Assembly (NCBI GenBank): GCA_023382935.1
Contig: JAHDXL010000009.1
Location: forward strand, 60,325-124,324
DNA from: Phycisphaerales bacterium
GTDB lineage: Bacteria; Planctomycetota; Phycisphaerae; Phycisphaerales; UBA1924
Length of the DNA: 64,000 nucleotides
Direction: 5' to 3'
Made by a program: the position numbers and the translations under genes. Shown in pieces: positions 8,974-17,600 of this stretch; within the stretch, counting starts at the first letter, position 1, and every line of letters begins with the position of its first letter. Under the pieces are notes generated by a model. That model did not search any database and had not been told where the DNA came from. It worked only from the letters and a program-made list of their open reading frames with translations.

Positions 8974-9527
8974 AGCGGGGCGCCATGTTGTTTGAGGTGA
9001 TGGTGGCGTTGGCGATCCTGCTGATGGCCTCGATGACGCTGGGCGGGATCGTGATGCAGAGCGTGACCGCCATGGACCGAACGCGCAAGACGATGCAGGC
9101 CTGCGATCTGGCGCGTTCGACGATGGCGCAGATCGAGGCGGGGCTGGTTGAGCCGACGTCGGTGAGCGGGCCTGCGACGCGGTGGGACGTTTCCATGTTT
9201 CTGCCCTCCTCGGACTTGTCCAGCGAGGGAGTGAAGGACGAGGGATTGCCGTCGATGGACTCAGGCAAACCGCCAGTAGGGGGTAGTCCCAGGCCGAGCG
9301 GGCCGGAGTGGATGGTGGAAGTGGATACTGAACCGACCGAGTTCGCCGGGCTGTACATGGTGAGGGTGACGGCCTGGCTTGTCAGCGGGCGGGGGGATGT
9401 GACGGAGGCTTCGTACACGCTGCGTCAGGTGGTGCGGCTGGGGAGCAAGCCCGAGGACGTGGCCGGGGAAGAGGACGAGTTGATGGACGCGGCGAGGCGC
9501 GGTTTGAGAAGGGGAGGATCGCGATGA
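8970..9527 (+). CDS. gspI: minor pseudopilin, GspI-like
   Basis: The ATG at 8970 overlaps the gspH stop in an ATGA arrangement, and the leader is only four residues (MKRG|AMLFE, Glu5 present). The helix VMVALAILLMASMTLGGIVMQSV and the following 'ACDLARSTMAQIEAG' match GspI-type minor pseudopilins, in which the helix is followed by A...A..... The C-terminal half has an EVDTEPTEFAGLYMVRVTAWL strand region as in GspI. In the family, GspI nucleates the I-J-K tip complex of the pseudopilus. The 185-aa length is somewhat longer than the usual 125, with an inserted Pro/Ser/Asp-rich loop around residues 70-110. Confidence 0.85.
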   Translation: MKRGAMLFEVMVALAILLMASMTLGGIVMQSVTAMDRTRKTMQACDLARSTMAQIEAGLVEPTSVSGPATRWDVSMFLPSSDLSSEGVKDEGLPSMDSGKPPVGGSPRPSGPEWMVEVDTEPTEFAGLYMVRVTAWLVSGRGDVTEASYTLRQVVRLGSKPEDVAGEEDELMDAARRGLRRGGSR

Positions 9528-10264
9528 GCGGCCGCCGCGCCTTTTCGCTGCTGGAGGTGATGCTGGCGATCGGCATCGTCCTGGTTTTGTCGGGCGTGGT
9601 GTACACGTTTCTGTTTGACCTCATGGACAGCCGTGACCGGGTGGTGCGATATGGCGACCAGTCCCGGGTCGGGGTGGGGATGATCGAGACGATTGAACGT
9701 GACCTGATGACCACGCTGGCCGGGGGGACGCGATTCGGCCCCGGGCTGCGCGGATCGCCTACGTCCATGACGCTGCTGTCTCGCGGGGTGACGCTGCCCA
9801 TCGAGAACGACTCGCAGACGGTACTGGGCGACATGCAGGGGGTGCGGTTTGAGTGGGAGCGATCGAGTCGGCAACTGCGGGCCAGCCGTTGGGACGTTCT
9901 GTCAGGCGAGAGCGCGATGTCGGAGGTGATCAGCGACCAGGTTGAGTACCTGCAGTTCCGCTATTACGACGGACGGCAGTGGAGCGGGAGTTTCGACTCC
10001 GGCTCGGCGGGCAGGCTGCCGGTGGCGATCGAGGTGGCGGTGTGGTTCGGCGACAGGCAGGCGGAGACAAGTCGCGGAAGGACGCGCGGCGCTGGACTGG
10101 AAGGGCGCGTGGGCCCGAGCCGGCGTGATCTCGACGCGGCGCTGGATGCAGAATGGGAGGATGAGGAGTTGTCGGCGCCGGATCTGCCCTTGCGCGACCC
10201 GGACCGGGTGCGCGTGATGGCGGTTCCAGATGCACCTGAGGTGACCGGCGGGGGTGCCTCATGA
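9524..10264 (+). CDS. gspJ: minor pseudopilin, GspJ-like
   Basis: This 246-aa protein overlaps gspI by 4 bp. Its leader MSGRRA|FSLLE keeps Glu5 but has Ala rather than Gly at the -1 position of the cleavage site, which is unusual though tolerated in some prepilins. The helix is VMLAIGIVLVLSGVVYTFLF. 'IETIERDLMTTLAGG', 'LQFRYYDGRQW' and 'LPVAIEVAVWFGD' match the GspJ body, where a late strand reads 'lP.avev.l'. GspJ forms the tip complex with GspI and GspK. A charged C-terminal extension of roughly 60 residues (DAALDAEWEDEE) is not typical. Confidence 0.84.
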   Translation: MSGRRAFSLLEVMLAIGIVLVLSGVVYTFLFDLMDSRDRVVRYGDQSRVGVGMIETIERDLMTTLAGGTRFGPGLRGSPTSMTLLSRGVTLPIENDSQTVLGDMQGVRFEWERSSRQLRASRWDVLSGESAMSEVISDQVEYLQFRYYDGRQWSGSFDSGSAGRLPVAIEVAVWFGDRQAETSRGRTRGAGLEGRVGPSRRDLDAALDAEWEDEELSAPDLPLRDPDRVRVMAVPDAPEVTGGGAS

Positions 10265-11931
10265 GGCAGCGCTCGAGGCAAGGGATGGTGCTGCTGGCGG
10301 TGCTGCTGGTGATCGTGCTGGCGGCGATGATCGGCTCGACGCTGCTGGTGACGGTCGACGCCGAGCGTTCGTCGGCCGAGACGACGCTGCGTCGCTCGCA
10401 GTCGCGGGCCAATGCGTGGTCCGGGATTCAGTATGTCATGGCGCAACTGGCAGACCAGCGAGAGAAACTGCTGGCCGGTTCGTCTCCGGAAGTCGGAACC
10501 GAGTGGGTGTTGTATGAGGACGAGGGGGGACGTCGCGCGGTGGTGCGGCTGGTGCCGGTGTGGGGCGACATGCACCTGGTTTCGGAAACGGGCAAGGTCG
10601 ACGTGAACCATGCGTCCAAGGAGATGCTGGCGTCACTATCGGGCATCGGGACCGAGGCTCGTGCGCAGAAGATCATTGACGCCAGGCCTTTCACGAGCGT
10701 CGAAGAACTGGTGCGTGTGGACGGGATGGCGGCCGACGTGCTGTACGGGTTTGTCGACACGCCGATCGGGCTGGAGGCTCTGGGTCCGGGTGCGGATGGG
10801 ACAGGCGGAGCGAAGCCACCCGAGCCGCGCAGTGGGGGTGGCGCGGCGTCCGAGGCCGGGCTGATCGACCTGCTGACGGTGTTCAGTTTTGACCCGAACA
10901 TCCAGGCCGGGATCGAGTCGCCCGAGAAGCGTGGCAAGTTGCGCGTCAACCTGAACGTTCCGTGGTCAGACCGCTTCGAGCGTGCGGTCGAGGAACAGTG
11001 GGGGAAAGAGGCGGTCGCGGTGGCCAAGGGTCTGTTTGACCAGGGTCTGCAGTTCCGCAGCGATCGCGAGATGTTGGCCAACCTGCGCAGACTCGGGGTG
11101 AACGACCCGGAGATTCTGCGCGGGATGCTTGACGCGGTGACCACGTCCAGCGACATGTACCGGCTGGGGAGAATCGACATTCTGACGGCTCCGGTCGACG
11201 TCATTGCGACGCTTCCCGGCATTGACCACGGGAGGGCGCTCGACATCGTCGATCGGCGCGATCGTCTCTCGGAGGAGATGCGTCTCTCGTCGATGTGGCT
11301 TGTGCAGGAAGGAATCCTGTCGCTGGACGAATATGAAGCGGTGGTCGATCTGGTCACGACGCGGTCGATGCAGTGGCGTGTGCGTGTGGAAGCGGGTTTC
11401 CAGGATCCGGCACGGTACGAGCGTGTGGCGGGCGTGGGCCGGTCGGTGCTCGAGGGGCTGGCCGAGGCCACGCGCGACGAGAGCGTGTTGAGCGATCGGG
11501 TGGTGTATGACGCGGTGATCGACGTTTCGTCGGAGCGGGCACGGGTGGCCTATCTGCGCGAGGTCTCGATGCTGGACCTGGCCAGGGATTTGCGTCGAGC
11601 CGATGTGCAGGAGCGGGTGTCGGCCGATCAGCGTTCGTTTGAAGCCGAACTCTGGGCGCAGATGGGGCTGACTGAGTCGGGCGCCGAAGATCTGGGCTCG
11701 GAAGATGACGCTGGAGACGGGGGCACGCCGAGTTGGCGGGCGGGAGGCTCGCGCATCGACGCGGCACGGGCGGCCCGGGCAGAGCAGCGAGCGACTCGCG
11801 CCGAGTCGTCGCGCAATCGGCGTGCGGACCGTCAGGCGGCAGGTTCGGAACCGGAGGCGCCGAAGCCCACCATGCCCGAGGAGCCGGTCGATCGTCGAAT
11901 CGGCCGATGGAAGTCGGGGGGTGGGTCATGA
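10261..11931 (+). CDS. gspK: minor pseudopilin GspK, enlarged
   Basis: The start overlaps gspJ by 4 bp. The prepilin leader MRQRSRQG|MVLLAVLLVIVL lacks Glu5, as is normal for GspK, the subunit that caps the pseudopilus tip. It continues 'ANAWSGIQYVMAQL' as in the family. Near residues 115-160 there is a helix-hairpin-helix segment (VDVNHASKEMLASLSGIG ... FTSVEELVRVDGM), and a second related segment appears near 300-345 (IDILTAPVDVIATLPGID). GspK normally has such a SAM/HhH-like alpha domain. At 556 aa it is far longer than typical GspK (about 320-340). The C-terminal 100 residues are Ala/Arg/Glu-rich and probably disordered. Confidence 0.85.
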   Translation: MRQRSRQGMVLLAVLLVIVLAAMIGSTLLVTVDAERSSAETTLRRSQSRANAWSGIQYVMAQLADQREKLLAGSSPEVGTEWVLYEDEGGRRAVVRLVPVWGDMHLVSETGKVDVNHASKEMLASLSGIGTEARAQKIIDARPFTSVEELVRVDGMAADVLYGFVDTPIGLEALGPGADGTGGAKPPEPRSGGGAASEAGLIDLLTVFSFDPNIQAGIESPEKRGKLRVNLNVPWSDRFERAVEEQWGKEAVAVAKGLFDQGLQFRSDREMLANLRRLGVNDPEILRGMLDAVTTSSDMYRLGRIDILTAPVDVIATLPGIDHGRALDIVDRRDRLSEEMRLSSMWLVQEGILSLDEYEAVVDLVTTRSMQWRVRVEAGFQDPARYERVAGVGRSVLEGLAEATRDESVLSDRVVYDAVIDVSSERARVAYLREVSMLDLARDLRRADVQERVSADQRSFEAELWAQMGLTESGAEDLGSEDDAGDGGTPSWRAGGSRIDAARAARAEQRATRAESSRNRRADRQAAGSEPEAPKPTMPEEPVDRRIGRWKSGGGS

Positions 11932-13574
11932 TCCGGAACTTGCGCGGCACGTATCTACTGATCGATCTGTCGCGTGACGGCATGGCAGCAGCGGCGGTCA
12001 AGGCCGGGCCCGGGCGGCTGATGGTCCAGCGGGTCGGCACCGCGACTCGGTCCAACGTGTCGTCCGCCCCGGAGGAAGTTGGGCCCTGGCTTCGGCAGGC
12101 GCTGCGCGAGGCAGGGATTTCAACGACGCGAGCCATCTTCGCGGCCCCGCGCGGCGACGTGGTGCTCAAGGTGCTGGAACTGCCCACGGTGGGCATCCAG
12201 AGCGAGGCAGAAATCTGCGAGGCGGTGCGCCTGCAGATGAGCCGGCAACTGACGATGCCGATCGAGGATTCGATCATCGATTCAGTGACGCTCGAAGCCG
12301 GGGATGATGCGCGGGTGACCAACGTGCTGGTGGGCGCGATTCACCGCGAGCGTGTGGTCTGGTACCGCGAGGTGGCCCGTCATGCCGGACTGAAACTGAC
12401 CGGGGTGCGACTGCGCAGCGGGGGGATCGCCCGGCTGACCAGCGGGCTGGAGGGGCCGGTCCTCATCATCGCCGGGGGCATGGAAACGACCGACTACGTC
12501 GTGGCCGACCGGGGGCGCGTGCTCTTTGCCCGTTCGGTCGAGTTGAAACACGCGATCCCGGAAGTGGCCATACCGCTTCTGAGAGAGGAAGGAAGCGAGC
12601 CGGAGCCGGACCTGGCCCAGCGGACGGCGGTGGAGGCCAAACGCACGTGGATGAGTTACCGCGTGTCGCAGCGGGCCGAAGACGTGCGGGCGATCCTGGT
12701 GATGGGATGCGGCTCGGCGGCGGGTGATGTGTGCGACCGCTGCAGTGCGCTTCTCGACCTTCCGGCCCGGTGCCTGGAGTTGCCCGAGACGGTGAAAGTG
12801 CACCCCAGGGTGGACGCTGACGCGCTGGGAACATATCTGCCTCTGATCGGGCTGGGAGTTCCAACACAGAGCGCCGGGGGACTCGATTTCCTTAATCCGC
12901 GGCGGCCTCCGGACCTGGGAGCCAGGCGACGCCAGATGGTGCTGGCGGGGATATTGGGGTTGATCGTGGTCGGTGGGGCTGGGTATCTCTATCGCCAGGA
13001 TCGGCTTGATGCGCTGAATGCGGTCAAGGCGGCCCGGCAGTCGCAGTTGGACGATCTGGCTGGCGAGTATCGCCGGTATCTGGTCGAGCGGGCGCGAGCC
13101 GAGAACGTGCGACGCTGGAATGCGATGGACGCGGACTGGATCGGACATCTGTCATGGTTGAGCGAGCGTCTGCCCGATCCGCGCAGTTCGCTGGCCGACC
13201 GGGTCAACATGGCGATGACGGGCGAGGTCAAGTACGAGGGTCGCTCGTTCCCGGGTGGAGAGTGGACGAGCCAGAGCCGAGTGGCGATCGACGTGTCGGG
13301 CAAGGTCAATGACCGATCGATCGCATTGACACTGCGTGAGCGACTGCTTGAAGCGGGACTGTTCACTGTGGTCAACCGCGGGCCGGACGTCGCGGATCGA
13401 TATGACTATGAGTTGACGACGAACTTCCTGTCGCCATCAGACAAGGTTGCCGGTACACCGGCCGGCGCTTCGCCGAATGGATCGAAGCCGGAGATTGATG
13501 CTGGAGAGCGCAAGCCGGCGGATGGTGAGGGAACCAGTGGCGCTGCCGCCGGGCCGGAGGAGGCAAGGCCATGA
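11928..13574 (+). CDS. gspL: GspL-like assembly protein (PilM-like actin fold plus PilN-like periplasmic part)
   Basis: The start at ATG 11928 overlaps the gspK stop (ATGA); the long upstream open frame is spurious. Residues 1-330 have the actin-like fold of PilM/GspL (YLLIDLSRDGMAAAAVK at the N-terminus, 'IFAAPRGDVVLKVLELP', 'MSYRVSQRAEDVRAILVMG'). A single membrane helix lies near 337-356 (MVLAGILGLIVVGGAGYLY), followed by a coiled stretch and a small ferredoxin-like periplasmic domain (ids. 'VAIDVSGKVNDRSIALTLRE ... LFTVVNRGPD'), as in PilN/GspL. GspL recruits GspE to the membrane. The C-terminal about 40 residues are low complexity. The assignment rests on architecture and position as much as on sequence. 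Confidence 0.8.
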   Translation: MIRNLRGTYLLIDLSRDGMAAAAVKAGPGRLMVQRVGTATRSNVSSAPEEVGPWLRQALREAGISTTRAIFAAPRGDVVLKVLELPTVGIQSEAEICEAVRLQMSRQLTMPIEDSIIDSVTLEAGDDARVTNVLVGAIHRERVVWYREVARHAGLKLTGVRLRSGGIARLTSGLEGPVLIIAGGMETTDYVVADRGRVLFARSVELKHAIPEVAIPLLREEGSEPEPDLAQRTAVEAKRTWMSYRVSQRAEDVRAILVMGCGSAAGDVCDRCSALLDLPARCLELPETVKVHPRVDADALGTYLPLIGLGVPTQSAGGLDFLNPRRPPDLGARRRQMVLAGILGLIVVGGAGYLYRQDRLDALNAVKAARQSQLDDLAGEYRRYLVERARAENVRRWNAMDADWIGHLSWLSERLPDPRSSLADRVNMAMTGEVKYEGRSFPGGEWTSQSRVAIDVSGKVNDRSIALTLRERLLEAGLFTVVNRGPDVADRYDYELTTNFLSPSDKVAGTPAGASPNGSKPEIDAGERKPADGEGTSGAAAGPEEARP

Positions 13575-14641
13575 AGCGGACTCCCCTGGGCTTGGTGGTT
13601 CGTCTGGCGGTGCTGGGCGTGGTCTTGAGCGTGGGGTATTGGATCGTCAACGCGGCGTATCTCAAGCCGGTCGGTGCGGTGCGCAAGCAGATTGAGGAAA
13701 TGAACGCGACGTACAAGCGTGCGACCGACACGATGGAGAACTGGCCAAGCATCAAGCGTGAACTGCAGGCCTTCGGGCTGACACAGATTGGTCGAGAGTT
13801 TGACCAGGTGGAGCACCGTCTGCGGACGAGTCTGCAGGACATCGGCGAGCGGGCGGGGCTTCGTGCGGTGCAGGTGAGCAATGGACCTCCCAAGGCCGAG
13901 CGGACGCCCCTGGCCGCGGCCCGGCTTCGCGGCAAACTCGGGCGAGAGTTGATGGAGGCACAGGATTTTGCGGTGGTGAAAGGGACGTTCAGCGGATCGG
14001 GGTCGCTGGAACAGGTGGTGCGGGCGGTCGCGTTCCTGCAGGTGCAGCCGTGGCTGCACCGCATCGAGCGGGTGTCGATCGAGCCGCGGGGTCGGGAGCG
14101 TCAGGCGTTTGGGCTGGATGTGGCGTTTTCGGTGGCAATTGCGCCCGATTTGTGTCCGCCGAACGCGGCCATGCCGCCGATCGTGGAGCCCGATGAGGAG
14201 TTGGTGAAGAAGGCGGTGCGAATTGCGCAGAGAAACGTGTTCGTCGCACCACCGGTGCAGGCGCCTAGGCCGCCGGTGGTAGACCCGCCTGTTGATCCGA
14301 TCGTGCCGCCTCCGGCCGTGCCCCCGGCGTATGACCGCTGGAAGTTGACCGGCTTGCTGGAGCGCCGGGTGGACGGGCAGACCGTGAGCGTGGAGGCATG
14401 GCTGATTCAGACGCAGACGGGTGAACGCCGCATCCTGCGTCCTGGCGACGACGTGCTGGGACACGTATTCGAGTGGGCCGAGGGAGAGCGGGGGTACTTC
14501 GTGTTCGAGGGAAGAAGGTTCGTGATCAGACAGGGCCAGACCCTGGCAGATCGCGTGCCGGCCGATCAGGTAGACTCTCCGGCGTTGGGTGGAGGAACCG
14601 CCCCGATGCCCGGAGCCAAGGCGGGTGAAGGAGAAGGATGA
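13571..14641 (+). CDS. GspM/PilO-like protein with a GspC/PilP-like C-terminal domain
   Basis: This 356-aa protein has an N-terminal membrane helix (LVVRLAVLGVVLSVGYWIVNAAYL, about 8-31), a helical segment (VRKQIEEMNATYKRATDTMENW) and a ferredoxin-like region to about 200, the plan of GspM/PilO. From about 190 it reads 'RIAQRNVFVAPP', a Pro-rich linker, then 'RWKLTGLLERRVDGQTVSVEAWL', 'RRILRPGDDVLGHVFEW' and 'GYFVFEGRRFVIRQGQTL'. That is the beta pattern of the GspC homology region or PilP, the part that contacts the secretin N0 domain. No separate gspC is present in the window, so a fused M-C protein is a plausible reading. Overlaps with gspL and gspD are 4 bp each. The fusion is inferred from pattern, not from alignment. 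Confidence 0.72.
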   Translation: MKRTPLGLVVRLAVLGVVLSVGYWIVNAAYLKPVGAVRKQIEEMNATYKRATDTMENWPSIKRELQAFGLTQIGREFDQVEHRLRTSLQDIGERAGLRAVQVSNGPPKAERTPLAAARLRGKLGRELMEAQDFAVVKGTFSGSGSLEQVVRAVAFLQVQPWLHRIERVSIEPRGRERQAFGLDVAFSVAIAPDLCPPNAAMPPIVEPDEELVKKAVRIAQRNVFVAPPVQAPRPPVVDPPVDPIVPPPAVPPAYDRWKLTGLLERRVDGQTVSVEAWLIQTQTGERRILRPGDDVLGHVFEWAEGERGYFVFEGRRFVIRQGQTLADRVPADQVDSPALGGGTAPMPGAKAGEGEG

Positions 14642-17600
14642 TGGAGCGCACCGAGAGCGGACGAGCGGCGATGAGAGCGGCAGTGGCGGCGACGTTGATC
14701 GCGGCAGCTGGTTTGCCGGTCTCGGCGGTGCTTGGGCAGGAGGCCGCGCCGGCGACAACGGGGGGTCAGAGCCCGCCGGCCGCACCGGCGGAAACCCGCA
14801 TCCGGTTCAATTTTGATGGCGTTGCGTTCGACCAGGTGCTGGACTTTTTCGCGCGTGAGACCAACCTGCCGGTGGTGCGTGAGGCGCCGGTGCCCGACGG
14901 GACGCTCAAGTTCATCAGCGCCCGTGACTTTGCGCTGGGCGAGGCGATCGAGGTTTTCAACTTCAGCCTGCGCACGCGCGGCGTACGCCTGGTGCACGAG
15001 GGCGACTTCCTGTACCTGCGGACGATCGAGGGTGCGGCCACCGACGCCCGCCCGGTCAGTCCCGACGAGTTGAAGAACACCAGTGACCGTGATGCGTCGG
15101 AATATGTGACGACGTACATCCCGCTGAACAACGCGACGGCCGACACTGTGGTCGAGCAGATCAAGCCGTTGATTCGTCCGCCGGGCATGGTGCAGGCAAT
15201 CGCGCGGCAGAACATGCTGATCCTGGTAGAGACGGCTTCGCAGTGCAAGCGGATCTACGAGATCATCAGCCAGGTTGACATGGTGCGTCCGGCGGACATC
15301 ACGATGAAGGTGATTCCGCTTCGCTACACGCAGGCCGAGCAGATCGTCGCGACGCTCAAGGGTCTGATCCCGGAACTGGATCAGATCATGGTGAAGGACA
15401 AGAACGACAACGCGCGTCTGATCGACGACGTGAGCAAGCCGCCGATGAAGATTCAGGCGGACACGCGGATCAACGCAGTGGTGGCGGTAGGCCCGACTGG
15501 GCGCATGCCGCTGGTGGATGAGTTGACCTCGATGCTGGATTCGCCAACGGGCGGTGGCGCGGCCGTAAACGAAGGCCCGCAACTCAGGGCTTTTGAAGTG
15601 GTGGGTGTGACGCCGACGAAGGCGGCTGAGCAGGTCAATGCGCTGTTCCGGGCACTGCCCGAGGCGCGGCGCCCGAACGTGCAGGGCTTGGAGAATGTCT
15701 CGCGCGTGATGGTGGTCGGCACCCCGGACCAGTTGGTGCAGGCGAAGGCGCTGCTGGAGGTGATCGACCCGGTTGCGGCGGGAGAGATGCGCGTGGATCG
15801 CGCGGCTCGAGTGATCGGGATCGAGCACCTCTCGCCGGATCAGGCGATGGCGATTGCGCAGCGCTTGCTCACGCCGAGGCAGAGTCACTCGCTGAACATG
15901 GCGGCGGCGCCCTCGGGCAGAGGGCTGATTGTCGCGGGGCCATCGAGCGACGTGGATGCGCTTGAACAGTTGGTCAGGGGCATCGATGTCAAGGCGGACC
16001 TGCGGCAGGAGGTCCGGGTGGTGACGCTGACGAGCGGCAACATTGAACAGGTGATCACCAAGGCGCGCGAACTGGACAACCTGACCGAGGAGGCGGCCAA
16101 GGATCCGGTCAGGTCGATCGTTGACTCGGCGGCTCGGACGGTGACGCTCGTGGGTTCGAGCGCCGGACTGGCACGTTTCGAGCAGCGACTGCGTTCGGCC
16201 GAGCAGAGCATCGTGGTGGAGCGCGAGTCACGCACCTATACGGTGACCAACGTCAAGGCTTCCGAGTTGGTTTCGCGGCTTTCGAGCGTGCTGCGCCCGA
16301 TGCTTGAACCGGATGACGGGACGGCATATGTGGCGCCGACGATGGAGGCGATCGACGAACTGAGCCGGTTGATCGTGCGAGCACGCCCGGAGCAGTTCTC
16401 GACGATCGAGGGACTGGTGCAGCAGTTTGACCAGGTGCGCCCCGGCGAACGGCAGATGCAGGTGATGTCGCTGCTCGGGCCCGATCCTGAAAAACTGATC
16501 GGTCGCGCGATGGAGTTGTACCGGGCGCAGACGGCCGGCATGAACGACGCCGAGGCCGGACCGATCGAATATGAGATCGATGGGGTGGCGGGCAAGTTGA
16601 TCGTCAAGGGGCGCGCGGAGGCGTTGCGGCTGTTTGGCGCGGCCCTGCAGCAGGCGCAGCAGTTGATGCCCCCGGAGCGGACGACACGACTGATCGAGGT
16701 CGAGAACGGAAACGCGATCGACCTGGTGGCGCCGCTGATGGAGTTCCTCGCGTCGGCCGACTCGATCGACCCCTCGCGTCAGGTGCCGCCGGCCGGGGTG
16801 GTGGCGGTGGAGCGGACCAACTCGCTGATGGTGACAGCCGAGGAGGCCCAGCACCAGTTGATTGCCGACTACGTGAGGCGGCTGGACCGGATCGAGCAGT
16901 CGAACCTGCCGCCGCTGAAGTTGCTCCAGTTGCGCACGGCCGATGCGGCGAATATCGCGGGGATGCTGACGCAGCAGTATGCGCAGCGCGCGCCGAGCGA
17001 CCGGGTGGCGCGTCCGGTGGACATTCGCGCCGACGTGGCGACGAACACGTTGATCGTGGCGGCGCACGAGGAGTTGTTTGACGATATCAAGTCGTTCGTC
17101 GATGACCTGAACACCGAGCGATCGGATGAACCGGAGCGCATCACGTTCCTGTTCCCGCTCAAAGTCGCCAAGGCGGTGGACGTGGCGGTGGCGATGGACA
17201 AGTTGTATCCGCAGCCTCCGATGCCGGCCGACCGGCTTGGACGCCCCATGCCCTGGCTACAGGAGCCGAAGGAAGTGACGGTTTCGGCCGATCCTTCGAG
17301 CAATTCGCTCATCATCGACGCGCCGGCCGATCGCGAGAAGTCGCTGCGGGAACTGGCGGAGAAGCTCGACCGGGTCGAGGTGCCGCCGGTGGCCGAACTG
17401 CGCACGTATCACGTCGTAAACGCCGACCTGAACTCGGTGGCGCGGATGCTGCAGGGGCTGAGCCAGAACGGCTCGCTGAGCAGCCCGGCCAGCACGGGGC
17501 GCCCGAAGGTGCCGGTGGTGATCGAAACCGAGCCCCGGAGTTCGACGCTGATCGTCGCGGGCGATGAGGTGACGTTCGAGAAGGTCGAGCAGGTGCTCAA

